A model generated the notes under the pieces. That model had not been told where the DNA came from. It saw only the letters and a list, made by a program, of their open reading frames with translations, and did not search any database. Of a DNA stretch of 64,000 nt, positions 27,667-36,313 are shown piece by piece; positions within the stretch are counted from its first letter, which is position 1, and the number at the start of each line of letters is the position of its first letter. Position numbers and translations under genes: made by a program. Source of the stretch: Nocardioides acrostichi (GTDB taxonomy: Bacteria > Actinomycetota > Actinomycetes > Propionibacteriales > Nocardioidaceae); the NCBI RefSeq assembly GCF_015319165.1, contig NZ_JADIVZ010000014.1:29323-93322 (forward strand), written 5' to 3'.

Positions 27667-28896
27667 GTGACCGACCACGGGGTGCACGGTTCTGCGGACC
27701 ACGCTGGCGGCGAGGCCCGCGCCTGGGCCTGGGTGGCGCATCTCCGTGACGGTGGTACGACCCCATGGGCACAGTGGGCCGGCACCGGCGAGCGCACCGG
27801 GCGGGTGTTGCCCGGCGCGCAGCAGCTCGAGCTGTTGCGGCGCCTCAACCTCATCGGCTCACCCGACGCAGCACTGGCGGAGCGGGTGCTGCGGGCCAGC
27901 GCTCCCGGGCGGGGCCGCCCCGACCTCGAGCTCGTCGGTGCGACGCCGTCCGCCTCACCGGCCGCCGCCTTCGGGCCGGCGCCGGTCGACCCCGCCGACC
28001 TGCCGGCCGACGAGCTCGTGCGGGTCAGTGCGTTGCTCGTCGCCCGCGCCGTCGTGGCCGCCGACCCGGCGGACCGGCCCGACGACCTCGCCCACATCGC
28101 GGCCGACGCGCGGGCACGGTGGCAAGCGCGCACCGTGCGGTGGCGACCCTGGCGCACCCGCTATCGGCTCGCCGGCGACCCGTGGCTGGCCGAGCACTGG
28201 CGCCACGACCTGCGGCGCCGCGGTCGCCCCCCGGGCGGCGGCGAGGGTGCCGAGACCTTCGTGCTGGCCTCCGACCTGCCCACGATGCTCGCCGACCTCT
28301 GGACCGATCGCGCGTTCAGCACCCGAGCGCCGGTGCCCGGCTGGTCCGCGTTCCTCGCGGGCCTCGCCGAGCACGACCGGCTGCCCCGCGGCATCGACAC
28401 ACCGCGCGCGGTGCGGCACTGGCTCGAGAAGGTGGGCGGTCACCGGGTCCGGCTCGTGGTCGACCACGACGCGCTGCCCGGCCTCGTGGGGGTGCGCCGG
28501 CTGCCACCTCCCGAACGCCCCGGGGCCGACGCCGTCGAGCTCGCGCGGCGCGTGTCGTCGTCCCTCGGCCTGCTCGTGACCCCCGACCGCGGACGACGCC
28601 TGCTGCGGCAGGTTCTGCTGCCCACTCTCGTCGCGGCGCCCGGACCGGCCTTGGCGATCCCGCCCGAGCAGCACCGGTGGGTCGCGCGCCGGTCGCGCCG
28701 GCTGGTGCGCGACCTCCCGCAGGAACTGCGCCGCAGTCACTACGCTGTCGTGGGCGACCCGGCGTCGCTCGGGGTGCGGGCTCGCGATCTCGCCCGTGCG
28801 GAGCCCGGGTTGCCCGACGTCGAGCGGGTGCTCGGCCTGGCCTGCCGGGTGCTGCTGGCGGGCCCGACGACCAGACGAGGCGGTGACTCTGCGTGA
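27667..28896 (+). CDS. Conserved protein of unknown function between two sulfotransferase-like genes
   Basis: A 409-residue soluble protein with GTG start 10 bp after the first sulfotransferase-like gene; its TGA overlaps the GTG of the next. I recognise no domain. Visible features: LPGAQQLELLRRLNLIG near residue 50, a weakly P-loop-free, arginine- and proline-rich body, FVLASDLPTMLADLW near 200, then a basic stretch WVARRSRRLVRDLPQELRRS near 340-360. The region RVRLVVDHDALPGLVGVRRLP could be a Rossmann-like strand. The tight coupling on both sides suggests it works with the two sulfotransferase-like proteins, for example as acceptor-binding partner. Confidence 0.65.
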   Translation: MTDHGVHGSADHAGGEARAWAWVAHLRDGGTTPWAQWAGTGERTGRVLPGAQQLELLRRLNLIGSPDAALAERVLRASAPGRGRPDLELVGATPSASPAAAFGPAPVDPADLPADELVRVSALLVARAVVAADPADRPDDLAHIAADARARWQARTVRWRPWRTRYRLAGDPWLAEHWRHDLRRRGRPPGGGEGAETFVLASDLPTMLADLWTDRAFSTRAPVPGWSAFLAGLAEHDRLPRGIDTPRAVRHWLEKVGGHRVRLVVDHDALPGLVGVRRLPPPERPGADAVELARRVSSSLGLLVTPDRGRRLLRQVLLPTLVAAPGPALAIPPEQHRWVARRSRRLVRDLPQELRRSHYAVVGDPASLGVRARDLARAEPGLPDVERVLGLACRVLLAGPTTRRGGDSA

Positions 28897-30098
28897 GCGA
28901 GCGCGTGCTGCTGCACGTCGGGACGCCCAAGACCGGCACCTCGCAGCTCCAGGAGGTGCTCTTCCGCAACCGGGAGGCGCTGGCCGAGCACGGCATCAGC
29001 TACCCGGCCGAGCGGTTCGACGCGCACTTCCTCGCTGCCCTCGACCTCATGGCACTGCCGTGGGGCGGGCTCGAGACGGAGGCGATCGGCTGTTGGGACG
29101 CGCTGGCGCAGCAGGTGCGTGAACACCGGGGCACGGCGATCATCAGCCACGAGATCCTGGCGACCGCCTCGCGTAGCCAGGTCGGCCGCGCCCTGGAATC
29201 CCTCGGCCACGGCTCGGGCGCCGAGGTGCACGTGGTGGTCTCCGCACGCGACCTGGTGCGGCAGATCCCGGCCGAGTGGCAGGAGAACGTCAAGCACCGC
29301 AGCACGATCAGCTTCGAGCGATTCCTCGCACAGCTGCGCGACCCGGCCCGAGAGGCCCGTATCGCCAGCTGGTTCTGGGGCGTTCAGGAGCTGCCCGACG
29401 TGCTCGACCGCTGGGCCCACGAGCTGCCGCCCGAGCACGTGCACGTCGTCACCGTGCCGCCCCCCGGTGGCGACGCGGGCGAGCTGTGGCGCCGCTTCGA
29501 GCACACCTTCGGCCTCACCGGTCTCGAACTCGACCTCGATGTCGCCAAGGCCAACCCCTCGCTCGGCGTGCCCGAGACCGCGTTGCTGCGCCGGCTCAAC
29601 CAGCAGGTGAACCCGGTGCTCGCGCCGCCGGACTACCGCCCGTTGGTGCGTGAGCTGTTGGCCCACCAGACGCTCTCGGCCCGCTCCCGCTCACCGCGAC
29701 TCGCGCTGCCACCCGACGTGCACCCCTGGGCCGTCGAGCTCTCGGCCTCGTGGATCGCCGAGCTGCGCCGGCGGGGCTACGACGTCGTCGGCGACCTCGA
29801 CGACCTACTCGGCCCGCCGGCCCCCGAGCACTGGGCCGACCCCGACGCCCCGCGCGAGTCGCAGGTGTCCGGTGCGGCGCTCGACGCGCTCTGCGCGGTA
29901 CTGCTCGACAACGCCCGGCTTCGCGGTGAGGAGACGCGGTTGGCCGCCGAGCTGCACGAGGCTCGCGAGCGGATCGCGCACCACGAACGGCGCCCGCTGC
30001 GCGAGAGCATCCTCACGTTCGTCCGCCGCAGCGCGGCAGGTCGCGGCCTGCATCGGGTCTACCGGGTGCTGCGCGGCAGAAGCACCCGGTCGGCGTAG
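28893..30098 (+). CDS. Sulfotransferase-like protein B
   Basis: A 401-residue paralog of protein A. VLLHVGTPKTGTSQLQ (residues 5-20) is the 5'-phosphosulfate loop and VSARDLVRQIPAEWQENVKH near 115 the 3'-phosphate-like region; IISHEIL is shared with A. The two share order and spacing along their length (ANPSLGV, LLRRLNQQV, DVVGDLDDLL in both, so both probably have the same fold to the end). B has an extra C-terminal coiled-coil-like tail (DNARLRGEETRLAAELHEAR) and a basic end (RVYRVLRGRSTRSA), which may bind a membrane or partner. GTG start overlaps the previous stop. The 3' end overlaps the convergent EcsC gene by 40 bp. Confidence 0.8.
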   Translation: MSERVLLHVGTPKTGTSQLQEVLFRNREALAEHGISYPAERFDAHFLAALDLMALPWGGLETEAIGCWDALAQQVREHRGTAIISHEILATASRSQVGRALESLGHGSGAEVHVVVSARDLVRQIPAEWQENVKHRSTISFERFLAQLRDPAREARIASWFWGVQELPDVLDRWAHELPPEHVHVVTVPPPGGDAGELWRRFEHTFGLTGLELDLDVAKANPSLGVPETALLRRLNQQVNPVLAPPDYRPLVRELLAHQTLSARSRSPRLALPPDVHPWAVELSASWIAELRRRGYDVVGDLDDLLGPPAPEHWADPDAPRESQVSGAALDALCAVLLDNARLRGEETRLAAELHEARERIAHHERRPLRESILTFVRRSAAGRGLHRVYRVLRGRSTRSA

Positions 30099-30793
30099 CG
30101 GCCGACCTTCCACGTGGCGAAGCCGTCGGCGCCCATGCCGACCACACCACCCACGACGGGCACCCGGCGTCCGACCGTGACGGCGAGCCGCTTGCCCGCC
30201 ATCCGGGAGATGATCTCGGCTCCCACCTCGCTGCTGATACGGCGGTCGAGGTCGGGCCCGGCGCCGCGGCTGTCGGGCGGGGCGCCGGCGAGCTCGACCG
30301 GACCACCCGGCAGCACGCGGCGCTTCACGAGGTCGCGCACGGCGTCGTCACCGAGCAGGCACACCAGCACGGCGTTGCGCACTCGCGGGTCGTCGAGGTC
30401 GTAGCCGCGCAGGTGGGCGATGGCCGCGATCATCCGGCACTGCACGAGCGCGAGCCCGGTGATGTTGGCGGGGATCGTGACCGCCGAGGTCACCAGACCG
30501 CCCAGGTTGGTGACGAAGCCCTGGGCGCCGGCGTAGCGCACGTGCTGCTCGATGATGTCGTGGACGGCGCCTGCGATGGCCTCCTCGGAGCCGGCGGGCT
30601 GCTCCTGGGCGGCCAGGGCGGTCGCGGCCGCCTGCGCTGCCGACGGCAAGGGGCCAGCGCCGCGGATCGCGCGGTCCAGCGCCTGCCGCACGAACGACGA
30701 CGTCGCGCCCGGTGCGAGCTCGGTGAGACGCGGGGCGAGACGTCGCCCGACGTTGCCTGCGATCCCCCGGGCGGACGTGCGACGCGCTGCCAT
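30059..30793 (-). CDS. EcsC-family protein
   Basis: A 244-residue protein from ATG 30791-30793. Sequence QGFVTNLGGLVTSAVTIPANITGLALVQCRMIAAIAHLRGYDL near residues 90-130 and the glycine-rich RRVPVVGGVVGMGADGFATW near 215-235 are hallmarks of EcsC-like proteins, which are thought to associate with the membrane through these hydrophobic hairpins. Role unclear in actinobacteria. Its 3' end overlaps the convergent sulfotransferase gene. Confidence 0.82.
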   Translation of the reverse strand: MAARRTSARGIAGNVGRRLAPRLTELAPGATSSFVRQALDRAIRGAGPLPSAAQAAATALAAQEQPAGSEEAIAGAVHDIIEQHVRYAGAQGFVTNLGGLVTSAVTIPANITGLALVQCRMIAAIAHLRGYDLDDPRVRNAVLVCLLGDDAVRDLVKRRVLPGGPVELAGAPPDSRGAGPDLDRRISSEVGAEIISRMAGKRLAVTVGRRVPVVGGVVGMGADGFATWKVGRYADRVLLPRSTR

Positions 30794-30857
30794 TCCTGCA
30801 TGGTAGAGACCCGCCCTCACCCCTGCGTGGCCCCCGAGCGGGCGTACCGTCGTCACA

Positions 30858-31553
30858 ATGCCCGTCGAGCCCGCTCCCTCCGCGTGGTCGTTCGGAGACC
30901 CACGCCGGTTCGACCTGCGCGACGACCTCGTCGGCGTGGGGGCCGACCTGGAGCCGGGCACCCTGCTGGCCGCCTACCGCAACGGGCTGTTCCCGATGCC
31001 GTCGGGCAACCGCGGTGACCCGATGTACTGGTTCTGTCCGGTCTCTCGTGGCGTGCTGCCGCTCGAGGGGCTGCGGGTGTCGCGGTCGTTGCGCCGTTCA
31101 GTGCGCAACTTCGAGATCCGGGTCGACACCGCGTTCGACGAGGTGATCGCCGGCTGCGCCGACCGGCGCCGTCCGCAGGGGTGGATCGACGGGGAGATCG
31201 TCACGGCCTACCGGCGCCTGCACGAACTGGGGTGGGCGCACTCGGTCGAGGCCTGGCGAGACGACCAGTTGGCCGGCGGTCTGTACGGCGTGGCCATCGG
31301 CGGGCTGTTCGCCGGGGAGTCGATGTTCCACCGGGTCACCGACGCCTCGAAGGTCGCGCTCGTGGGGCTCGTCGACCTCCTGTGCGACGAGCGCGCCGGT
31401 CAGCGGCTGGTCGACGTGCAGTGGAGCACGGCGCATCTGGCCAGCCTGGGCGTCGTGGAGATCCCGCGTGAGCGCTACCTCGACCGACTCGCGCGGGCGC
31501 TGGCGGTGCCTGCGCCGGAGGCGTTCAGTGCCTCGGATCGCCTCGGAACCTGA
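30858..31553 (+). CDS. aat: Leucyl/phenylalanyl-tRNA-protein transferase
   Basis: A 231-residue L/F-transferase, which adds Leu or Phe from tRNA to N-terminal Arg or Lys of proteins and so marks them for ClpS/ClpAP degradation. Motifs: LLAAYRNGLFPM near residue 37, YWFCPVSRGVLP, then GGLYGVAIGGLFAGESMFHR near 140-160 and DASKVALVGLV. Length is normal. It is preceded by a 64-bp gap from the divergent EcsC gene. The 81 bp after it are non-coding up to the lipoprotein start. Confidence 0.95.
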   Translation: MPVEPAPSAWSFGDPRRFDLRDDLVGVGADLEPGTLLAAYRNGLFPMPSGNRGDPMYWFCPVSRGVLPLEGLRVSRSLRRSVRNFEIRVDTAFDEVIAGCADRRRPQGWIDGEIVTAYRRLHELGWAHSVEAWRDDQLAGGLYGVAIGGLFAGESMFHRVTDASKVALVGLVDLLCDERAGQRLVDVQWSTAHLASLGVVEIPRERYLDRLARALAVPAPEAFSASDRLGT

Positions 31554-31634
31554 GAAGAGGATTAAGAAGGAACCGCCCTGGGCATGGTGGCGCAGCCAAC
31601 CGCCGCGCACCCGCGCCGTCCGCCAGGAGCCCCC

Positions 31635-32198
31635 ATGCGTCTGACCCCCCGTTCCAGCCTCTCCCTCGCCACGCTGGCCCTCGTAGCCGGCACCCTCACG
31701 GCGTGCGGCGGTTCCTCCGACCCCGAGGCCGCGCCCGACGACGCGAGCACCGACGACTTCTGCGCGGTGTACAAGGACATCTCGACCGACGGCGACCAGA
31801 ACGACCTCGACGCCGCCAAGAAGGCTGCCGACCGGCTCGCCGAGGTCGGCACCCCGGAGGACATGCCCGACGACGCACGCAAGGCCTTCGAGGACATGAT
31901 CTCGCTGGTGCAGGGCGCCGACAGCGAGAAGGATCTCGAGGAGGCGTTCGCCGACGGCTCGACCGACGCCGGCTCGGGCCTGGGCGCCCTCGGCAACTAC
32001 CTCTTCACGACCTGCGCCGACGAGTTGGGCCTGCCCTCGGACCTGCCGACGACCATTCCCAGCGACCTGCCCAGCGACCTGGCGAGCGGCCTGCCCTCGG
32101 ACATGCCGACCGACCCCGAGGCCATGCAGTCCTACCTCGACGAGCAGGAGAAGGAGCTCGATGACATGCTGGCCAGCATGTCGGCCGACGCCAGCTGA
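31635..32198 (+). CDS. Small lipoprotein with SDLP repeats
   Basis: A 187-residue protein. ATG at 31635 has AGGAG upstream; an earlier in-frame ATG at 31584 lacks one. Signal peptide ends LVAGTLTAC, a good lipobox. The mature N-terminus is acidic; STDDFCAVYKDI and TPEDMPDDARKAFEDM precede a second Cys (TTCADELG). The C-terminus contains repeats of SDLP/SDMP (IPSDLPSDLASGLPSDMPTD) and ends in an acidic helix. Shares layout with the next gene: lipobox, low-complexity spacer, DxxFC, helical body, one more Cys. Function unknown, probably wall-associated. Confidence 0.75.
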   Translation: MRLTPRSSLSLATLALVAGTLTACGGSSDPEAAPDDASTDDFCAVYKDISTDGDQNDLDAAKKAADRLAEVGTPEDMPDDARKAFEDMISLVQGADSEKDLEEAFADGSTDAGSGLGALGNYLFTTCADELGLPSDLPTTIPSDLPSDLASGLPSDMPTDPEAMQSYLDEQEKELDDMLASMSADAS

Positions 32199-32277
32199 CC
32201 CCGGGCCTCTCAGGCTCTGCTTGGACTGGCGTGGCACCGTCGGGGTCGTCCTCCCCGCCATGGTGGAGGTTGTACCC

Positions 32278-32757
32278 ATGTGTCGAAAGGATCACGAGCC
32301 GTTGAAGTTCGCCGCCCTGCCCCTCGTCCTGGCCCTGGCCGTCGGAGCCGCCGGCTGCGGAGGCGACGACTCCGCCGACCCGGACTCCTCGTCGTCCAGC
32401 AGCGGGACGCCCAGCAGCGATGCCTCGGCGGGCAGTGCCCCCTCGGCCGGTGCCGACGCCGACACGGAGTTCTGCCAGGCCCTGGCCTCGATGACCTCGG
32501 TGCAGGACGGCGCCGACGTGGTCAAGCTGCACGACGCGCTCGAGAGCGCGGGCCTGCCTGACGACGCCGGTGCTGACGCTCAGGCGGGTCTGAAGGTCTA
32601 CCTGAAGGTGCTCAGCGGCGTCGACGCGAAGGCCAGCCGCAAGGAGCTCCAGTCGCTCCAGACCCCGGATCTCTCCAAGACCGAGCAGAGCCAGGTCGCC
32701 GCGCTGGTGCAGTACTCCTCCACCGCCTGCGGCACCGGGGCCACGTCGGGTCAGTGA
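32278..32757 (+). CDS. Small lipoprotein with Ser-rich spacer
   Basis: A 159-residue protein from ATG 32278, 8 bp after GGAGG. Signal peptide ends ALAVGAAGC. A serine/alanine-rich spacer follows (DPDSSSSSSGTPSSDAS), then ADTEFCQALASM and a helical body ending SSTACGTG. The two remaining cysteines match those of the upstream lipoprotein, suggesting the same small helical fold with a disulfide. Function unknown. Confidence 0.72.
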   Translation: MCRKDHEPLKFAALPLVLALAVGAAGCGGDDSADPDSSSSSSGTPSSDASAGSAPSAGADADTEFCQALASMTSVQDGADVVKLHDALESAGLPDDAGADAQAGLKVYLKVLSGVDAKASRKELQSLQTPDLSKTEQSQVAALVQYSSTACGTGATSGQ

Positions 32758-32793
32758 CCTCGGCGACCCGCTCGGTCGCCTGGTCGGTGCGGG

Positions 32794-33126
32794 TCAGTGC
32801 AGGTGCACGAAAGGCGGCTGGCCGGTGTCGCTGACCATGGGCCGGCCAGCGTCGTCCCAGGCGAGCATGCCGCCCTCGAGGTTGACGACGTCGTGACCCT
32901 GCTGGCCGAGCCACTGGGTGGCCTGGGCGGAGCGCCCGCCGACCTTGCACACCACCAGCACCCGGCCGGGGGGCACCTCTTGCGCCCGCAGGGGCAGGAC
33001 GCCCAGCGGGATGTGGAGGGCACCCTCGATGTGCCCGGCGGCCCACTCCACCGGCTCGCGGACGTCGAGCACGGTGAGGTCGTCGGGCAGGGGGCTGGGC
33101 ACGTCGGCCACGGTGGTGGACTGCAT
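32794..33126 (-). CDS. Rhodanese-like domain protein
   Basis: A 110-residue single-domain rhodanese. ATG at 33124-33126 has AGGAGA upstream. LDVREPVEWAAGHIEGALHIPLG is the standard N-terminal motif split over residues 20-43; the active-site loop is VVCKVGGRSAQA with Cys near residue 61, followed by LGQQGHDVVNLEGGMLAW. Carries persulfide sulfur or acts as a small sulfur relay. Its neighbour on the same strand is a DNA glycosylase 22 bp upstream. Confidence 0.93.
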   Translation of the reverse strand: MQSTTVADVPSPLPDDLTVLDVREPVEWAAGHIEGALHIPLGVLPLRAQEVPPGRVLVVCKVGGRSAQATQWLGQQGHDVVNLEGGMLAWDDAGRPMVSDTGQPPFVHLH

Positions 33127-33148
33127 GGGTCTCCTGGTTCTCACGCAC

Positions 33149-34015
33149 TCACTTGAGGAGCTTGGACATGCGCCGGTCGGCGAGCGGCTTGCCGCCGGTC
33201 TGGCAGGTGGGGCAGTACTGCAGGCTGGAGTCGGCGAAGGACACCTCGCGCACCGTGTCGCCGCACACCGGGCAGGACCTGCCGGCGCGCCCGTGCACCG
33301 CGAGGTTCGACTTCTTCTCGCCCTTGAGCTCGCTGGCGGCGAGTCCGCGAGAGCGATCGACCGCCTCGCCGAGGGTGATGCGCAGGGCGTCGTAGAGCAC
33401 CGCCAGCTCGTCGTCGGTGAGGCTGTTGGCGGCCTTGTACGGCGACATCCGCGCCGCGTGCAGGATCTCGTCGGAGTAGGCGTTGCCGATGCCGGCGATG
33501 GTGCCCTGGTGTCTCAGCACGCCCTTGATCTGCTTGCGCCCCTCGCGTTCGAGGATCTCGGCGAGCCGCTGCGCGGTGAAGTCGTCGGTGAGTGGGTCGG
33601 GGCCCAGACTGGCGATACCCGGGACGTCGAGCGGGTCGCGCACCACGTAGGCGGCCAGACTCTTGCGAGTGCCGGCCTCGGTGACGTCGAGCCCCGTGCC
33701 GTCGTCCAGCACGATGCGCAACGCCAGCGTCGACTTCGGGCTCGGCTTGGGCGGCAGGCTCGGCAGCTCCTCGCGCCACCGCACCCATCCCGCGCGGGCC
33801 AGGTGCAGCACCAGGTGCGTGCCCGAGGCGTCGATGTCGAGGAACTTGCCGTGGCGCCCGACGCCGTCGACCATCGTGCCCTCGAGTGCGCTGATCGGCG
33901 GGTCGTAGGTCTTGAGCGCACTGAACTGCGGCACGTGCACCGTCACGATGGCGCGCCCGTCGAGCCGGCCCGTCAGATCCTGGGCCAGCGCCTCCACCTC
34001 GGGCAGCTCCGGCAC
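33149..34015 (-). CDS. Fpg/Nei-family DNA glycosylase
   Basis: A 288-residue enzyme starting GTG at 34013-34015 with MPELPEVEALA: after Met removal Pro and Glu are the catalytic pair. A zinc finger is complete at the C-terminus (CPVCGDTV near 247, YCPTCQTGGK near 270). The helix-two-turn-helix region includes RHQGTIAGIGNAYSDEILHAARMSP. It excises oxidised bases and cleaves the abasic site. KTYDPPISALEGT and VDRSRGLAASELKGEKKSNLAVHGR resemble the actinobacterial Nei2-like group more than classical MutM, but I cannot separate these reliably by eye. Confidence 0.9.
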   Translation of the reverse strand: MPELPEVEALAQDLTGRLDGRAIVTVHVPQFSALKTYDPPISALEGTMVDGVGRHGKFLDIDASGTHLVLHLARAGWVRWREELPSLPPKPSPKSTLALRIVLDDGTGLDVTEAGTRKSLAAYVVRDPLDVPGIASLGPDPLTDDFTAQRLAEILEREGRKQIKGVLRHQGTIAGIGNAYSDEILHAARMSPYKAANSLTDDELAVLYDALRITLGEAVDRSRGLAASELKGEKKSNLAVHGRAGRSCPVCGDTVREVSFADSSLQYCPTCQTGGKPLADRRMSKLLK

Positions 34016-34033
34016 GCGGCCATCCTAGGCGGC

Positions 34034-34127
34034 GGGAGATTTATCGGCTCCCCGATGAAGGTGCGGGTCCCCCGACGAGGCTTTATCGGGGAACCGGACG
34101 GTCCATCGGTCCCCCGATAAAACTCCC
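34034..34127. promoter_or_regulatory. Nested inverted repeats in a divergent promoter region
   Basis: Outer arms 34034-34047 (gggagatttatcgg) and 34114-34127 pair with one mismatch; inner arms 34082-34096 (tttatcggggaaccg) and 34107-34121 also pair with one mismatch. The common core TTATCGGGG occurs in several copies and both orientations. The block lies between the divergently transcribed glycosylase and AAA ATPase genes, so an operator cluster or a large DNA/RNA hairpin are both possible. A/T-rich relative to surroundings. Confidence 0.7.
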
Positions 34128-34185
34128 GCTACGACCCGCTAACCAAATCTCACGAAATCACTAGACACCCCGATACGTTGCGATC

Positions 34186-35388
34186 GTGGATCCGGTACGC
34201 AACCCCTACGCCCCCGGCGCGGGGCAGCGCCCGCCCGAGTTGGCGGGTCGAGACGACGAGCTGGCGGCGTTCGACGTGGTGCTCGAGCGGGTGGCACGTG
34301 GCCGCCCCGAGCGCAGCCTGGTGCTCACGGGGTTGCGCGGCGTCGGCAAGACGGTGCTGCTCAACGCGTTGCGCAGCGCGGCGGTGCGCAAGGGCTGGGG
34401 CACCGGCAAGCTCGAGGCGCGCCCCGACCAGAGTCTGCGACGCCCGCTCTCGAGCGCGCTGCACCAGGCGGTGCGCGAGCTGAGCCACCCCGAGGAGTCG
34501 ATGCGCGACCAGGTGCTCGGCGTGCTCCGCGCCTTCGCCGAGCGTGACGCCGCGCCGGGCGCGAAGCTGCGCGAGCGGTGGAGCCCCGGCATCGACGTGG
34601 CCGCGGCGCGGGGGAGAGCCGACTCCGGCGACATCGAGATCGACCTGGTCGAGTTGCTCAGCGACGTCGGCGGTCTGGGGCAGGACGTCGGCAAGGGCAT
34701 CGCGGTGTTCATCGACGAGATGCAAGATCTCGGCCCCGGCGACGTCTCCGCGCTGTGCGCGGCCTGTCACGAGATCAGCCAGTCCGGGTTGCCGGTCATC
34801 GTCGTCGGCGCGGGGCTGCCGCACCTGCCGGCGGTGCTCAGCGCCAGCAAGTCCTACTCCGAGCGGCTGTTCCGCTACGCCCGTATCGACCGACTCACTC
34901 GCGAGGCCCACGACCGCGCTCTCACCGCCCCCGCCGACGACGAGGACGCCGCGTTCGAGGTCGACGGCCTCGCCGCGATGTACGCCGCCACCGGCGGCTA
35001 CCCCTACTTCATCCAGGCCTACGGCAAGGCGGTCTGGGACAACGCCCCGCGCTCGCCCATCACCGCCGCCGACGTCGACGTCGCCGCGCCCGAGGCCGAG
35101 CGCGAGCTGGCGGTCGGCTTCTTCGGCTCCCGGTACGAGCGCGCGACACCTGCCGAGCGCGACTACCTGCGTGCCATGGCCGATGCCGCCGCGCAGCTGC
35201 AAGACGAGCCGGACGCCGTCGGCTCGGTCGCCACCGCCGACGTCGCCGCGGTGCTCGGCAAGAAGCCGCAGTCGCTCAGCCCCGCCCGCGACGCGCTGTT
35301 GAAGAAAGGCCTGATCTACTCCGGCGAGCGGGGCCGGATCGCCTTCACCGTTCCCCACTTCGGCCGGTACCTGCGCGACCAGAGCTGA
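34186..35388 (+). CDS. AAA ATPase (Orc1/Cdc6- or archaeal-ATPase-like)
   Basis: A 400-residue protein with GTG start. VDPVRNPYAPGAGQRPPELAGR is a characteristic N-terminus of actinobacterial ATPases of this group. Walker A TGLRGVGKTVLL is near residue 47-58, Walker B VFIDEMQDL near 175-183, and a sensor-like VIVVGAGLPHLP near 205. The C-terminal part (GKKPQSLSPARDALLKKGLIY, GRIAFTVPHFGRYL) is a winged-helix-like domain, so it probably binds DNA. It often stands alone in the genome. Function unknown; an STAND/defence or replication-related switch has been suggested for relatives but nothing here proves it. Confidence 0.8.
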   Translation: MDPVRNPYAPGAGQRPPELAGRDDELAAFDVVLERVARGRPERSLVLTGLRGVGKTVLLNALRSAAVRKGWGTGKLEARPDQSLRRPLSSALHQAVRELSHPEESMRDQVLGVLRAFAERDAAPGAKLRERWSPGIDVAAARGRADSGDIEIDLVELLSDVGGLGQDVGKGIAVFIDEMQDLGPGDVSALCAACHEISQSGLPVIVVGAGLPHLPAVLSASKSYSERLFRYARIDRLTREAHDRALTAPADDEDAAFEVDGLAAMYAATGGYPYFIQAYGKAVWDNAPRSPITAADVDVAAPEAERELAVGFFGSRYERATPAERDYLRAMADAAAQLQDEPDAVGSVATADVAAVLGKKPQSLSPARDALLKKGLIYSGERGRIAFTVPHFGRYLRDQS

Positions 35389-35505
35389 GCGCTGCTACCG
35401 CTCCCCGAGGCCCCACGCCCGCGCGGTGAGCCAGCGACGATCTCGATCCACGAAACGGTTGCCGACTCACCGCCCATCACCCGAACGGGTGGGCACAATG
35501 GACCC

Positions 35506-36303
35506 ATGCGACCGCACGTCCTGGCGCACCGAGGGGCGAGCCACGAGCACGCCGAGCACACCCTCGGGGCCTATCTGGCCGCGCTCGAGGAGGGCGCCGA
35601 CGGGTTCGAGTGCGACGTGCGGCTCACCGCCGACGGGCACCTGGTGTGCGTGCACGACCGCACGTTGAGGAGGGTGGCGAGCAACCGGGGCATCGTGTCG
35701 ACCATGGACCTCGCCGAGCTGGCCGATCTCGACGTGGCGGCGTGGAAGCACCCGTGGGCCGATCTCGACGACGAGCGCCCGGAGCGGGTCGAGGAGCACG
35801 GCAAGGTGCTCACGCTGCGCACGCTCTTCGAGGTGGCGGCCGACTTCGAGCGCACGATCGAGATCGCGGTCGAGACCAAGCACCCCACCCGCTTCGGCGG
35901 CCTGGTCGAGAAGCGCCTGGGCGAGTTGCTCGCCGAGTTCGGCTGGCACCGCACCGGGAGCCCGGTGCGGGTCATGTCGTTCTCGAACACCGCGTTGCAC
36001 CGGGTCGAGCGCGTGGCGCCGGGCGTGCGCGTGGTGCAGCTGATGCGCGAGGCCGCCTACTGGCCGATGCTGCGGCGCACCATCGGCCGCGACTGGATCA
36101 TGGGCCCGGGCATCGAGGTGCTGCGTGAGCACCCGCGCCTCGCGGGCCGGATCGGCCAGGCCGGCCATGAGATCCATGTCTGGACGGTCAACACCGAGGA
36201 CGACGTCCGGCTGTGCCAGGCCGCCGGCGTGACCACCCTCATCAGCGACCGCCCCGGCTACGTGCGCGGCCTGCTCGACGACGACGGCGGGGCCGCCCGG
36301 TAG
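35506..36303 (+). CDS. Glycerophosphodiester phosphodiesterase
   Basis: A 265-residue cytosolic GDPD. Catalytic motifs: LAHRGAS near residue 6 (His), EHTLGAYLAALEEGADGFECDV (Glu-Asp metal ligands) and VCVHDRTLRR (second His) near 48; then ETKHP and EIHVWTVNTEDDVRLC near the C-terminus. No signal peptide, so it acts on glycerophosphodiesters inside the cell. ATG at 35506 gives a normal short start. Followed 10 bp later by the SEC-C/DUF5926 gene, a common actinobacterial arrangement. Confidence 0.94.
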   Translation: MRPHVLAHRGASHEHAEHTLGAYLAALEEGADGFECDVRLTADGHLVCVHDRTLRRVASNRGIVSTMDLAELADLDVAAWKHPWADLDDERPERVEEHGKVLTLRTLFEVAADFERTIEIAVETKHPTRFGGLVEKRLGELLAEFGWHRTGSPVRVMSFSNTALHRVERVAPGVRVVQLMREAAYWPMLRRTIGRDWIMGPGIEVLREHPRLAGRIGQAGHEIHVWTVNTEDDVRLCQAAGVTTLISDRPGYVRGLLDDDGGAAR

Positions 36304-36313
36304 GTTCGCCCGC

